The translations under genes and the position numbers were made by a program. A DNA stretch of 64,000 bases from Chionis minor (lineage: Eukaryota > Chordata > Aves > Charadriiformes > Chionididae), in the NCBI GenBank assembly GCA_013398295.1, contig VZSF01001072.1, positions 92,299 to 156,298 on the forward strand. The letters are read 5' to 3'. Position 1 is the stretch's first letter. Every line of letters begins with the position of its first letter. Shown here piece by piece: positions 11,635-26,500 of this stretch. Under the pieces are notes generated by a model. It was not told the origin of the DNA, ran no database searches, and worked only from the letters and a program-made list of their open reading frames with translations.

Positions 11635-14600
11635 TACCTCTTATTAGGAGGAAAAACACTGGCTCTGTGTGTGTGCATATATGTATATATGTATAAATAA
11701 ATAAATACATGTATATTTATGGATCTAGTTAATAATAATACTTTGCTGATATATGAAGTAAATTATCATTCATTTTCCAGACCACAGAAAACAATATAAA
11801 TATGTATGTTATAAAAGTAATAACTATATCTTGAACAATGATCAGCTATATTTAGTAAAGCTGAGTTTTAGTAACTTGTAGATTAGTTTTCCAAAGAAAA
11901 TGAGGAAATTAATCATTGAAATTTACAAAAGGACAAAGGAAACAACATTTGAAAAGAGAATATACAATCTGTCATGGAGATCAAGCAGGTGATTCTTCTG
12001 CAGCTGGTTAGGAACTTTTCTATAATTTTCAGTCCAAAAAGTAAGAAGTCCTTAAACATGAATATTTCTGTAAGACTGTATTACTTTTAATGTAATATGC
12101 ATCTGGTCAAGCTATGTACCTCCAGGAAGTCAAATATGTGATGACCTGAGAAGGTACTTCCACTGTCTTATGTAGCCCTGTGAGTGCCCCTGCACTGTGG
12201 GCCCTTTATTTTTCTGTGGCTTATTTTTCTTTAAAAATCTTCAGAAGTTCTTTGTTTCTTTTTGATGTGATAAGAGACATATTTTTTTTTAAATTCTCAG
12301 AAAGTTTCACATGCTGGAACAGTCAACAATTGCCTCCAAGTACACTTATTCTTTTCTATTCTTAATGTTTTTTCAATACTTGTATTCATCTATTTACTGA
12401 CTAGCATGGGTGCAGTAGATACCATGAAATATGTTGTTCACAGACGGTAAGAGCCTTGCCATATGTGTGGAGCACATTCAGTACCTATGGAAAAAAATTA
12501 CAACATCCGGCTCTTCATTCTTATAATTCCCATGTCTTAGACTAGAAAAGTATTTTCTGGCATACAGAATATTTGAGATGATTAAATCTCAGAAATGGTT
12601 TGTGAGAAGGTAAAAGGAATCTTTCCTGTAATTTACCATTACAATTCTAACTGTAAAAGAGCAGTGCTAAAACATCTTCAGAAGAATGGTGCCAAGATCT
12701 GAAATTGAAAAACCTGTGACTGTGTAACTACACTGTCATGAGAAAACAATTTGCAAACACTGAAAGATAAGATCACATTTGAGGCTGCTGATAAATATTT
12801 TGTTCCAGCCTGAAGGAATAATTATGTTCTACTGTTCTTTAATAAGGTTAGACCTGCTGCACTGTTTTCACATATGTGCTCTACTGAGGACTTGTTGTTA
12901 GTTTACATGCAGTCATTTGAAGAGTTAAGATTTGTTATGTGACAGTGATGGAAAACTTGCATGAAGGTAATTGGAAAACAAGACATTAACTCTGGGTAAG
13001 TGAAATTTGACCACTGTTTAATTAATGATTAAATTTGTTTATTCTTTCTCTTCATGTTCCCCTATTTTAGAGATCCTTAAAGCAATAAAAAATAAGAAAA
13101 ATTAAGTATTTAATACAAACTGTACTATAAATTCAGAACTGTCACATTTAGAAATCAGGAAAGCAGAAAAATATTGTGAAAACTTTTTTCTCTCTCTTTT
13201 CAATCAGATGGGATTCTGTTTATTTGCAGAATATCATGGAACCCTCAAAAAACCCCTAGCATAGGCCTGAGATCTCAATTGTTTTAGAAAAAAATTTGAC
13301 AATATCCATAACCCTTATTCTGTTATCTATGGTAGTCTCTACAACTAGTACTTAGCAAAAAGTGGAAATGTTTTCTAAATAAGAATTCTTAGCACTCATA
13401 AAGTAGTGCTTCCTTAACTTTTGTTAAAAGTGTTTAAATTTCAAGGATTATTGACTTTTATAGGCATGGAAAATGAAGTTACAAAAGCTTTCTCTGAACA
13501 GCTGCTTTCCTACTTCTACAAACACAGTACAGGACTAGGAGAAGAAGGTCTATGTCCTAAATATGCAGGTTGAATGTGAAGGGCTCAAACATTCATTGCT
13601 CATTAAAAGGTGGGCCTGTTTCTGTTATGTACACTGTTTACATCTCTTTTGATAGTAACCTCTTCCTGTGCAGCTTTCTGAATCTTCTGAAAAAGAAGAA
13701 AAACAACCAAGATTACTTTGCTGTTAAAAATACATGAAAATATATAGTATTTCAAGGAAATTGTGAAAAAATGTGTATGCGTGTGTGCGTCCATCCTCAA
13801 AGAACCCTCTGGTTGAGAGCCAGAAAAATAAACTTTTTCAAATAATGACTTTTCACAATAGGCAGTGAGGGAGCAACTTTAAAGTGGAACTGCTTCCCTA
13901 GAGCGTTAGGTGTGCCAGTGCATGTTTCATTTTGATTTCTCTTTGGGACTAGTTCACGCATATATGGTGTAAGTACTTGGCATCTCTCAGTTTGGGCGAA
14001 ATTACCCCTCTCCTGACAGGAAGGAATAATAGACATACACTATAGCTGGTACAAGCTCATTGCTAAAGATTCTGCAAAAGCAGAACTGAGCCACAGAAGA
14101 GGGTCAGAAACATGTGCTCTAAGGAAGGTTATTCATAGTAAAAAATAAGGTGGTTTTTTTTTTTTCTAGTGGATAAGACCAGGATGGTTTCCAGAAATGC
14201 TCAATATATGTTTTTAGATTCCAGATGTCCAATAGCAGTGTGGATTATTGAAAGGATGCTGATGAAATGTGTAAACAGCTTTCTTACGTACTTCTGTGCA
14301 GAAGTCAATCTGTATTACAGACAGTATGAGAGAGAACGAGTCTTTCTAGCAGCCATAAGATGTTGTCAATGTATTTTAAATACTCTCTTTCATTATTTTT
14401 TAAACCAATTCAAAGTTTTTCTCTGACTACTGAGGACAAAAGAATCAAAATCATTTGCATTCACATAGTGATGTCTTTCTTATGCAGGCACCATTTATGT
14501 CTTGCAATAAAGCATTACAGACTGACTACTGTGATTTTTTTTTTCCCAGAAACTTAAATCCAAAATTGTAGATAGAGCACTGCTGGGGATTATCAGTGGG

Positions 14601-17119
14601 ATGGATGTGTCTGGCATGAGTGTTATTCTTGGTTTGGCTTCATTAAATGAGCCATTACCAGGGAAGACAAGTTGTTGCATACTTTTATTGCCTTCCACTG
14701 TTTCCTCTATCAAATCAATAACACTGTTTTGTAACTTTGGTTATAGCACTTGTTCTAACTCCATTTCATGACTATTGGAAGTAGTTGATTAGCTTTTAAA
14801 ATGACAAGGAGGAAAAGTGCTCTTGAGCTGCAGATGTGGACTGCTATTGTTTTAGAACTGTGAATATCCTCTATTCTATGTCATGATACATAATTAAAGG
14901 TTAGTAAATAAATTAAAAAAAAAGTAATTCTAGTATATAACATTGTTCAAAGCCCTGAGATCAAACAAACAAAACAAAACAAAACACCCCTAAACCATCA
15001 AAGCACGTGTAGGTTCTAGACAGTGACAAGATTACTGTCTATAGAGTGGTCTATACATCAGATTTTCAAGAATCTCTAATTTTCCCTATGATTTCTTATC
15101 ATATTCATAATTATTATACCACAGGTCCTATCAAGTAATGTGGATCCATGGGAAGAGATGTTTCCTATCTGTTAAATACCTGAGAAAAAATGGTTACATT
15201 AATATGATTTGCCATTTTCCTTACATCTTGAGCTGGTTGTTTTCAGACATGTCTTTAATGAGTGGTTAAACAGGAAGCACATCTCTCTTCTCCTGATTCA
15301 CTAACACCATCTTGAAGAACTTATTGTCCCACCACGTGACAGAAAAGAGAACATGCAGTCCCTCTACCTCCTGCCACAACAGAGATCTCTAATTCACTGA
15401 CTGATAACATCAGTAACACATTAGAAGGATTTAGTTAATAAGTGAATAATCTGAAATAGTTTAATTTTTTTTCTTCAAATCATGCCTCAAAACTTGGTTA
15501 TGATAAAAGACTTTTTTTCTGTAACTCAACTGTGATTAACTAAAAATGGTTCTTAGAGCTTGGTAACAATTCTTCTTTAGATCTGATTTAAGCTAGGATT
15601 TTTTTTTTCTTTCTTTTGAGACTTTCTTATCTTCAACATCTTCAAACAACTGGGAAAAAAGATTTCTTTAAAATACTAGAAAATGCCCCAAATCTGTAAA
15701 AATATAAAACCCCACCTTTTTTTCCTGATTATTTAACAAAATATTCCTAATATTTTTCAATTTAAAATATCTCATTTAGACCTAATCTTCAGAACAATAC
15801 AATAAAATATCATTTTAACACCACAGAAATGGCATACAAAAAATAATACCAGGCTATCATGGTTTGGACCAGGACATAGGTTTATTACCTTACTGTGATA
15901 ATGAGTTCTACTTTAATACTGCATAAACTGCATAAACTGTATGAAAAAAATAAAGTATCTCAATAAAATATGAATGGATGGTTCCAAACTTATTTTTTGT
16001 ACTGAAGATTGTGTTTTGTTGCTACATTGTTTGAGCTGGCAGGCAATAGATTTGTCAAATTCTTTGGCTTTGATATTCTTTACCATTATTTTAAAGATAC
16101 ATTTGTCATATCTGACAACGGGGTGACTGTGAAACTGGTACTTGTAGTGTTTCACAGGATTCCTTATGCATAAGTTTATCAGAATTCAGTCATTTACAAA
16201 ATAAAATTATTGTGCCCTAGCTAAATTTTTTATTGTGTATGTACGAGCTTAATAATAAATAAAAATTATATTAAAACCAAAAGATTCCTTATCTTTTAAA
16301 AAGTAAGGAACTTGTGCTGTAGGTAATAATAAGAAACAGAATCTCAGCTATTTTGATTCATTCATTTGGTCCACTGCATGTGAATATGTCACTGCAGAAA
16401 TATCAGGAATGTTAATATTGACTCCTGACCAGAGAAAGACATGTTAACTCTGAGATATATTTTTCTCTAGGCTTGCATTTTCTGCCTTTACATATTTTAG
16501 AACATTGTTGCAGTTTAATATTTTCACATTTTGCCTTAAATTTATGTACTATTAACTTCCAATTTCCCTCTGATATTTGTTATACTCTATTTGTCCGGTC
16601 ACTTAACAATTAGAGCAAACATATGAAAGCAACTTTTTTTTTTTGTTGTTCTTCGAGACAACTCACTTTATTACGTCACTTCTGCAATAGTCTCTGCAGT
16701 AGTAAAGCCAGCTAAAACAGAATAGGAATGTCTCACTTCACCATTTGAGAAATGACTTTTAACTTAAGAACTTTTAGAGTGTGTTAGATATGTATACAAA
16801 CTTGCGGCACCTATAAATACTTTATAGTTATGCAGTGTATGTCAATTAGCACAGTTGGAGTGAATGTTTTCTGATTTTTTCATATATCTATCTTCATCTT
16901 CCCAGGATACATTTAAATTATATGTGAAAGCTTAGCAACTGTTGCAAAAAGAGAAATGCACCCTCTGTCATGGGAAAGTTGACAGCATATTAAGAAAAAA
17001 GGTACATTCTGTATTAAGGCAGTATTAAAATAGACCCCGTCGAAAATCACAGTTTTTTCACACTGACAAACATACATATATACACATTAAATTATGCTTT
17101 GTGTTAGACCATGCAGATT
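11635..17119. other. AT-rich non-coding DNA, nothing recognised
   Basis: It holds low-complexity tg/ta and aaat runs (11669-11720), short A/T homopolymers and a small aaac run (14966-14986). No gene, RNA or clear transposon is seen. The tatcatggtttgg at ~15857 recalls the edge of a reversed LTR but is too short to call. Confidence 0.55.
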
Positions 17120-17137
17120 ACACACACACACACACAC
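17120..17137. repeat. (AC)9 microsatellite
   Basis: Perfect dinucleotide run followed by a short C run. Confidence 0.95.
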
Positions 17138-18730
17138 CCCCATTCACCATGTTCAAAATAACATGAAATAACTTCTAAAAATGGCTAGTAGGTAACATAG
17201 TATTTATTAACTTTGTTTATGTTGTTATCAAGGTTTGGATGCTAGAGGGAAGTCCCTCTGAAGAAGAAACTCCTCTCAGCTAAGCATTCTTAGCATAACT
17301 TTACCCTTGAACATGAGAGGTCAGGAGGCCAAGTGATCCCTAGAATTCATTATTTTCTGTTTAGTTGAATGAATTATTCCATTCAAACAAAATTATCTTC
17401 TTTATATCACAATACAATTAAGATAAGATCTGTAGCTTTTGAATAATTAGGATCATTGCAAACAGCATGGAAATGATTTTGAGTGTAAAAAAGCCACAGC
17501 ATAAGCATTTTAGTTGAACACAATGCTGACGAATGTCTGCTGAAGAATAAAGGGGTATTTCCTCCAGTATTTTGAGTTTCTGCCAAAGTTTAACTACTTA
17601 ACAAGAGCTTTAAAATCACAGTCATTGTTTGTGTATCTTTTTCAAGTTAATAAGTGAATTCTGTCAAGTATCTTGCTTACATTTGCCAACTTTATATCAT
17701 GCCATCCAGTAAAGATGCTAAATTTAATGCAATTCAGAGGCATTTCCCTTGGTCTTTGACAACTAGTGTCCAGTGAAATGCAGTTGAGAAAGATAGACAA
17801 GAGGAACTGTAGAGCGGGGAGCTTGATCTTGTCAGCAATTCAGAGAAAAGAAATGGAATACCTGCACTGGACACCACAGAGCATAAAATTTTGCTGTGAT
17901 GTTCAGCTTTTTCAGCTGTTAACACATATGCTTCACTGTAACTTGTACATATCCATCCATGTACCATCTCACCTGGTATCGTTTCTGGAAACTGAAATTT
18001 TTTATTAAATTTTTTAAATAGAAGCAAACCAAAATGCTCAGCTAACAGCCTCATCTCTTAAGTGTGTTCAGTCAATTAAAAATGGGGTCCTGTAACAATA
18101 AAACTCTTCTTCAGGGTATGAACTCCTGGTTCTTGAATGAATTTAATTAGGTTGCATTGCACTGTCTGATCAGTCAGTTTTGTAGCCCATTACTTTGATG
18201 AGGCTTGAGTAGCCAATTCACCAGTCTCCTCAAATAGTCAGACAAAAGTCAAAAGAGAATTTCTAGTAAATGCCAATCAAGACATTATTCATATTTGAGC
18301 AGAATGACTGGCTAGATCATAAATATCAAAGGTAGCAGACTTCTCTCTTATAATGATAACATTTTTGGTAACATTTAGTCATTGAAATTGTGCTCCCGCT
18401 TTTTGTATAGCTAAGAAAATTCATTTTGAGTGTAGGTAATGAAATGGAGTAAAGAAGCATATTTTTCCTATTATATACAGCAATATAATTTAATTATGAT
18501 TTAAGCAACAGAGGTTTGATGTAAATATTATTCTTAATGTTATTATATTTTAATTATTATTGTTCTTACAATCTGTATTCTTGGTTCAGGAATGCCAAAG
18601 AGTTTCACTCATGGGACTGACTATGTTAGCTACCCTCCCAATACAACCAGAAATGATGGTAACTGCTCCAGGGAGATTTAAATCTAGGTGTAAAACCACA
18701 AGAACAGAAAGAGAGGAAAGCAGTGCATAA
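17138..18730. other. AT-rich non-coding DNA, nothing recognised
   Basis: Overlapping frames at 17734-18054 (minus) and 17766-18008 (plus) have no recognisable motif and look like chance. Confidence 0.55.
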
Positions 18731-19029
18731 TATAGAGTCACAGAATCATCTATGTTGGAAACAATCCTAAAGAACTTTGAGTCCAACTGTAAACCTGGCA
18801 CTGCCAGGTCCACCACTAAACCATGGCCCTAAGCGCCACATCTGCATGTCTTTTAAATATCTTCAGGGGTCTTGACTCAACCACTTCCCTGGGCAGTCTG
18901 TTCCAGTGCTTGGTAACCCTTTCAGTGAAGAAATTTGTCTTAATATGCAATCTAAATCTCCCCTGGCACAATTTGAGGTTGTACAGTCTGTGTGCACTAT
19001 TCTCCTGTTTCGTAATCTCATACTCCAAC
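18731..19029 (-). mobile_element. CR1 LINE 3' fragment, minus strand
   Basis: Read on the plus strand it starts with tatagagtcacagaatcat and ttggaa (reversed CR1 tail), continues with gagtccaactgtaaacctgg, then ttccctgggcagtctgttcc and ttcagtgaagaaatttgtc. The minus-strand translation includes [10 protein letters not shown], the CR1 ORF2 C-terminal signature. About 300 bp of 3' end survive. The truncated 5' edge abuts a (TA)n run. Somewhat diverged from the copy at 1008, so a separate insertion. Confidence 0.9.
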
Positions 19030-19052
19030 ATATATATATATATATATATATG
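19030..19052. repeat. (TA)11 microsatellite
   Basis: Perfect TA run directly at the 5' truncation point of the adjacent CR1 fragment. Confidence 0.95.
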
Positions 19053-20430
19053 TAGCAGCTTGACAGCATTTTAAGTAGAGTGCCAACTTAGTTGTTTTCA
19101 AATATAAATATGATGGATTGCATGAGCAAAAAAATGAATATTTTGGATGAGAAATCTGCTGAGGAGGTGAAAGGAGACAGGAGTCTGGGCTGACTGAGGG
19201 GAAAGTTAATCTCCCAGTGATGAATGAAAGATGATAAGAGTAGTAGACTATGAAACTGAAGGCACATAAGCAATGGTTGATCTGAGAGACAGAGAGAGGT
19301 GAAACAATTAAAATGATAAGCCAACAGGAAGATCTGCAAAGCAATATTATGAACAGAAATGAAAGGGACAAAGTTGCTTTTTTCAGAATGCAAATACTAA
19401 AGTTGCAATGAGTAAGATGTGGCAAGATGGTTGAAATCCTAGTGAACTTTCTGGGGACCTGATACCTTAACCGAACCTTAAATGGTCATATTTGCATGTC
19501 ATTTTAAGTTTCAGGAAGTACTCACACCATCTAACTTTAGTCAATTTTAGGATTTTTAAAGAAATTTTTATAATTATTCTTTGAGGAATAATTAAGATCT
19601 GTAAGAAGGTGTTCATGTGTTTCTTACAGAGTCTGGACCGGCTGCCACAGGTTATTCAGAAGTTCTATAGCAAGCCTAGTTGCTGTCTCAAGTGCTGCAA
19701 CAGTGCCCTGGAAACAGATTCCACTCTGTTCTTTGTTTAGGAATCTGAAGTTTCTGGATTTAGGAAGATAGGTGAGAATAGCTGGGTCTATTAGATTCCA
19801 TCCATGTAGTCACTCATGTGTGTTAAAAACATCATGCACAAGAAAATAATTTCAGAAATTAAAAGACAAAGAATTTTTTAGGTGAATACAAATACCTTAT
19901 AACTGCCAGAACCCAGACCGATTAACTCAGTAACTGAAAACTGCTCCTTCTGACTTCTCAGGACTGAGAACTTTAAAGAGACATGCCTGTGGAAGAGCTT
20001 ATGGTATGCTTTATTTTAGCATAAATAATTCAGAAAGTTGATATGGCTAAAGTTAAGCCTGTAACGTTTGAGTTTTTCTGGAAAATTTAATTATTTGCCC
20101 CATCTGTGTCCATATGCTTCTTCATGTTATTGTGGAAACGCAACTTGTAAAAGAAAAAAAAAAGGTTTAAATTGTATTTTTTGTAGGTTGGCAAGAAAAT
20201 GGTGCTCCATGTAAATGCAGTGGTCTTCCTGCCAGAGTGCACAGAGTTTTGTCATTGGTATGACAATAACAAAAATTACTGAGCTGCTGATGGCTTCACG
20301 AAGCAATATTCTGTTAATGCCGATAAATTGTCATCTGTTTATTAACTTTAAATTTCCATCAGAGGGTAGAACCCAAAATGTTGTTAGGATGCTATAGAAA
20401 GTTCTATGATTATACTGATGCTCTCTAACA
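19053..20430. other. Non-coding DNA, purine-biased, nothing recognised
   Basis: The plus strand of 19090-19400 is purine-rich, which produces long leucine/serine-rich minus-strand frames (135 and 101 codons). They have no domain signature; the first starts in the CR1 tail region and reads through the TA repeat. Confidence 0.55.
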
Positions 20431-20518
20431 TATTATTGTTATTATTACTGTTATTATTACTATTATTGTTATCATTATTGTTATTATCATCATCATCATC
20501 ATCATCATCATTATTATT
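20431..20518. repeat. Interrupted (ATT)n/(ATC)n microsatellite
   Basis: ATT units with GTT and ACT variants, followed by about eight ATC units and three ATT units. Confidence 0.95.
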
Positions 20519-23500
20519 GGAATAAAATGATAAAATGTATTAAGAGCATTGATAGTTTACATCTTGCTTACATTTGCATTTTCTTAGGACTGCATAATTT
20601 AAATTAAGTGCGCACTGAATAAGACAGTTGAATAATGTTAAAGTAAAATAATAATACAAAATAAATAAAATACACCAGGTAAACATTTTAAAAACAAATC
20701 TTCAAGTAGAGATTTAAGCCTGCTTGACTGAAAACACCATTTAATGTTCAGTAAAGCAATTTTCTGTAGGATATCGGTTCTATCTTGGCTTAGAGATTAA
20801 AAAATGACACTATAAAATGGAAGGGCTTTGATCAATGTCATAGCTGCGGTGATTGCTCATGATTTGAGTTTTAATAACATTTTAGCATTTATTATCATAC
20901 TTTGGTCCACATACAGCAGGCTTCAAGTTCTAGTACTTTGTTTTATTTCAAAGTATAGGTCTGCATTCAATAAGAAATCTTGCAATGTTTGAAAGAAAAC
21001 AGCAACAATTTTGATTGCTAACTTAAACAGATAAAAAAAAATCTATTTAATCAGATCACGTGAATTAAATACAGAATTCCAAACAACATCTTAAATAAAA
21101 AAATTTTAAAAGATAAAAAATCGAAAACTCTTCTAGAATTTCCCAAAGCAGATAACTATATTAACACTGTCATTTTTTGCTACTAGCAACAAAAAATACT
21201 ATTTCATGGGATTATTGCCAGACAGGAAGTTATGATTTATTTAGTGCTCAAAAACATGTTGAGACTTTCACACACATTTATGTTTTAAAAAAAGATAATA
21301 ATCTGAAGTTGAAGAAATGACGGTGTACTACCTAAGAGAGGAAATCAACAAAACAATTCTCTAGGATATCTAGAGATATAAGAAGATGAAAATGGAGAAC
21401 GAATACTGCAAAATTACATTTAAACATAATCAGATGATGCTTTCTTGTGCTTGAGATCTTAATGATTCTGCTGAATACATAAATCAATGAATGGAAAGAG
21501 ACATTCAAGCATATATGGTAGAGGTTTGTGGTTATCTTAAGAAACCATTAAACAGGAATCTTAGTTCTAATAATTTTCAGTTTATATGTTGCTTACGCAT
21601 ACATAGAGATGGAATTAAATGCGTGTTTAAAAGTATTGTAGTTGAACAACTGCATAATGTTAATATATCCCATCAGGAAACATGGACACACACATGAAAA
21701 TGTACACATACACAAAAAACCCCCACACATGTGCCCAGGGAACTGTTCTTGAAATATTTGGTATTTCATAAATTCATCCCTTTTCATCATCCTCCTAGCA
21801 GTGTGGCTACATTTTAAGTCATTATTTCTTCTTCTATATTGTCTTCACAATGAGTACAAACATTGTGGATTAGCAGATTGGAAGGATCTTAAAAGTATGA
21901 AGAAAGCGGCTTACAGTAATTGGATTAGTTCCACTCAGCGGAAAAGAAATCCCACGTAAAACTAAATTCTGTCCTTTCTGTCAAATTCTTATTTTTCTGA
22001 CATGAAAAAAATTCAGAAATAGCTGTGAGCTCTGGAAGACTTGACCACATAGTTACTGTGGACAAAACTGTCACCCAGTGTTACGTGAACACCTAGATTT
22101 TCCACCATGGCTGTAGAAAACCTCTAGCTTTCATCACTAACTCTTCTGTGAATCACGAACTAGTTATTTTGTTTGTCCTTGGAAAACATGGTTAAACTGT
22201 TGGGGAGAGTGTAAAAGAGGGGAGAGAGAATGAGTATATAGATTCAAAGACCTTTCAGGAAGAGCTGATTTCAGCTGTCTTTAGCTGAAATGTTCTTTCT
22301 CTCACTGGTGGAGAACCTTCATTTTGCATAAAACTATTCTCTTCTGCCATCCAAAGTAGCTTTGTTTCATCAGGGTGTATGCACACTGGCAGTGTTTGAC
22401 AAACTGAATGCAGCATAAGAGAGTCTGTAATAAGTCGTTTCAGAAACATTTTCACAGAAATGTTCAGAAGAACATGAAAAAAAAAAAATCTCCAAGGCCA
22501 CATCTATACTGATGTCTTTTGTCATCTTTGGGATGAACAGTACCACAAGAATATTATTTCACAAGGTCATCATGCAGCAAATGAAAGCCAACCTACTCCT
22601 ACATGAAGGGCACTTCTTTTACAAGCATTTTCTACTTGATTTCAAGTATTCTAAAATTAAATTTCTTGTATCTGTTGCGTTGAAGTCATAGAGTTAGAGA
22701 AAAATAATTGGGTTTTTTAATTTTTATCAGTTCCTTATTACTGTTGTTCTCTAAGGAATTGTAGGAATGGCATGTACCAGATAATTCCCTTTCTCTCCAG
22801 TTCAGAACACAAATAGTTGTGTGTACATTGCAGACTCTTTCTGAAACCTTTGATCTGTCCCAAGAACCAAGCAAGATTAATTTGAAAAGCTCCAGTGCCA
22901 ATGATTTAACATAAAGCATTTACTTCTGTCACCCTTTTACTCACTGATCCAGACATTCAGTTGATGTAATCCAGCAATAGCTCCACTGAAGTCGGTGGAG
23001 CTCTGCCAATTCATGCTGTTGAGGATAAGTCCTGTTAAGTGCTACTCTGTGCCTTGAATTGTCCTCATCAATTTCAGCAACTCTGCATGCTGAATATGCG
23101 TCAGACTGTGAGTATTTTATTCCAATATCAAGCAATTTATTTTTTTTTTTACGCAGATAATCTCATACTGATGTGAGATAAATCTCTTCTATAGATGGCT
23201 CCCCAGTGTGAGCTGGAAGACCACAAGTATGGCCCAAACTTATACTTAAATAGATAACAATTAAAGCAGAACACAGATGTAATTATCTTTCACTTACAGT
23301 GAGTGACATCAGAACCTGGTTAAGATTCTTAAATATTGAAGACCTGATGTGTAAATTAAGATTCAACAACAATGAAAAATCACATCTTTCTTTATAAAAA
23401 GTATAGCAAGGTAGTTAAATAAATAAAAAACCTCACAGTGTTAATCAATATAAAAACCTGTAGCTAGGTAAAAAGACAGAGGATAAAATAGAAAGTAAAA

Positions 23501-26500
23501 TGAAAGATTAATCTGCTAAATAAAAAAATATACTGTCTTAAAAAGATCCTTGCAAAGGAGGAATACAGCACCTGATAAAGTTTTCTGAAAATATATTTAA
23601 ACAATTTCAGGTTTGCTAAAGTTAAGAAATGAGCTGCTGACTATGTTAATGATTTACAAACCATTGACAGAAAATTGTCCTAAATTACAGACTTTTCAAA
23701 AATGCTTTATGGGTGTGAGTTTGAGGTAGTATAATAGATTGTCTTGTTTATGCCTCTGTTTCTGCATTAGGGCACTGATTTAGTAGAATTTTAATTAATT
23801 TTATTATTAATAAGATATATTTATCACTATTTATTACTGGTTATAAGAAAGACCTTAGTGCCCATATGAAAGCTCATATACTGAAAAACATTGAGCAAAA
23901 GATGATTTGTGTGTCTTATACCACCTACCTTTCAAACAAGCATGTAGACAATAGTCTCTTTGCAGGAAAGGGAGGTAAGATTTTGCTTGTACATTGTACT
24001 AGTTGTGTAAATTTTTAATGCAATACAAAAGACTGAGTGCGTTCTCTAGTATTAATAATTTATAAAGAATTCTTTTAGCCATGCACAAATTTGCTGCAGA
24101 TGGCAACACAGAAATGGTCTCTCATATGTCTATTTCTAATCCTAGCTTCTAGGATATCTCTTCTCTGTAGTTAGTAGACTTCTTTTTTGTATGTTACATC
24201 TGACTTTCCTTTGATTTATAGGCAATTTTTCTGTTCTGAGTTAAATCAGCATGGACCTACTGGTCTGGGTTCAGTCAAAACAGAAGGCAGTTTACCTTTG
24301 CATGAAGAGGTATGAGATGTGTCCCCAGAGACAGGGGATATTTCAATCTACTTGAACTAGACAGCAAACTTGTGGAAGTGGAGTGGTTCAAAAAATTGTT
24401 ACCAGCAGCTTCAGTCTTTCCATGATTGCTGTCAGCTTGTGTTAATGTGTGTGACTGGGCAAAGGACAGCTCCTCTTCAACACACCACTCTCAGGCTTGG
24501 ACTTTGAAGTCTTTGCTCTCCCCTGTGCAAGTGAACCCAGAAAACCTCACTGAGTTTGCTGTTTGAAGCATCTTTGTCATCCACCCCATACTGGCAAATG
24601 GTTTAATACTGTTCTGATGGCACACTCATGCCCACAAATCTTGGGATATCTTATGGGAGTTTCAGTGTTCCTCTAGGAACAGGACGTTTGAAAAAGTATA
24701 TTTCGTTGTGTGCCCACTTACGTCAGGGCTTTGGCTAACATTGGAAACCAGACAAATTAATTCTTCTTTGAGAGGCCACTCTGAAAACCAGACTGATTCC
24801 TCCATACTTTTCTCAAGTTTTACAATTTCCTTGCCTTAAACTTAGTCATGGATCTTTTCCAGTTTCTGTTTTCCTCAGTTAGACTTGTCGAGCTTTTCCT
24901 CTGCTGTTAGCAATCATCTTCAAAGAGCAGAGGATCCAGGAGTAGATTCCATAATGTCTAATTTTGCCTTTGAAATTTCAGTACCATCTATTTTCCCCCT
25001 TACAGTGGTAAGTTTACCAATTCTGAGGACAGTGTCATGTTGTGAAGTGAAAAGATCATGTGAAGAGTTGAAGTGGCCTGACATGAAGCTGCAAATATGA
25101 CAGAAGGTGGAAGAAAGTAGTAGAAGCAGGTTAGAACAAGAACAGTTTGTTTCTTTCCTTGTACCAAGATCCATACTAGCTCTGCTAAACTACTAGTCCA
25201 GGCATACTGGCTTCAACCACCTAGACCTGCTCAGGTCTGACACGTAAGATGTGTTTTTCCTGCAGCCACTGAGTAACACTAAAGAAGAAGTGAACAGATA
25301 CATAAGGATGTCCAAAGCTTTTTCTTGCAGGGTAACTGAGAAGACTGGAGAGCGGGCAGGAGATATCTGAAATATCCTTGTAGTCTTTACATGTCACGTG
25401 ACATTCTTGACATATATATGAGTAATACGGGGAAAATTGGTTCTTTAGTTGTTTCTTCTTCTCAGGGAACAACTGAAATACAGGAAATACTGGTGAGAGC
25501 TCTTCTGGCTCTGTCTGGCTGACAGCTTTGTAGGCGGTGAGACTGATCATGGACCTTGTAAAGGAGAGCTGCTCCTCTCATCTCCTATGAGTCCAGATGC
25601 ACTCTCTCAGTCTCAGAACATCTGGAGGAGACTTGTGGATGTCACTGTCTCAGCTATCAACTTGTTCACTCAAGTGGAGCTTTGCTTAGAAAGTTTTCTT
25701 ATGTGACTTCATATTTAAAGTCTACAGAGTGTGGAAGCAAGAGTACTTTTCTGTGGCACTCTTGGAGTCCGTCTGACTTAGGGCTGAAAAACTGAGATAG
25801 TTACTGTTTTAGACTTGGATCTTTTATTATTTAGTGGAAGCATAAAATGTCCAGAGAAATCTTTGGCCCTTTTCAGGATGACAGAGGAGTAACAGAATCA
25901 TACTCTCCTCTTTAGTCTTTTATTTCAATTCTGTTTAGCAGTTATACATCTCCGTTATTTACCCAGATGAAGAAGAATTAGGGAAAAGACAAACTTTTAT
26001 GGTAAACTGCTTGGTCTTTCAGAGATGTTAATGAGGCACGTATTAGCTCATGCCACCTTCGAAGCAGAAGATTAATTTGTTTGCTGAGCCTCAGATGACT
26101 GGTTACCTGCACAAGCACAAGACTTTTCAGATCACCAACTAGGAACTTCTGGTTATTCTGGACTCATGGCAAATCAAGACCTTGTGATGATACTGGCTCA
26201 GCAGCTCTAGTTTTCTTTACAGAATTTTTGCTCAACATTTCTAATTAGCAGTTTTGATGTTAGAAAATAGACCTATCAGCAAGGTACTGGATCAGCGTAT
26301 CCAGCGTATTCAAATTATGTCAGAGATCAGGCCACTATGGGGTTTCTGGTTTAGCACATCCTCTCAACATGAGACAGAACATAGTATAAAATATGAATAA
26401 CAATTGCTACATGATATTTGTGCCCAGAATTGTCCTTGCTCACAAGTTTATATTCTGCTGCACATCATATGAATACTTGCAGAATCAAAGCCTAATTTGT

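Noticed and set aside
15855..15890. tatcatggtttggacc resembling a reversed LTR edge
   Set aside because: Only about 15 bases match and no further LTR landmarks or target duplication follow.
19018..19425. 135-codon minus-strand frame
   Set aside because: Low-complexity L/S-rich translation of a purine-biased strand, reading through a TA repeat; no domain, no splice context.
25221..25550. 109-codon minus-strand frame outside repeats
   Set aside because: Two Cys pairs are suggestive (CQEC, CK) but do not form a known motif, and the length is within chance for 64 kb in six frames. A protein search would be decisive.
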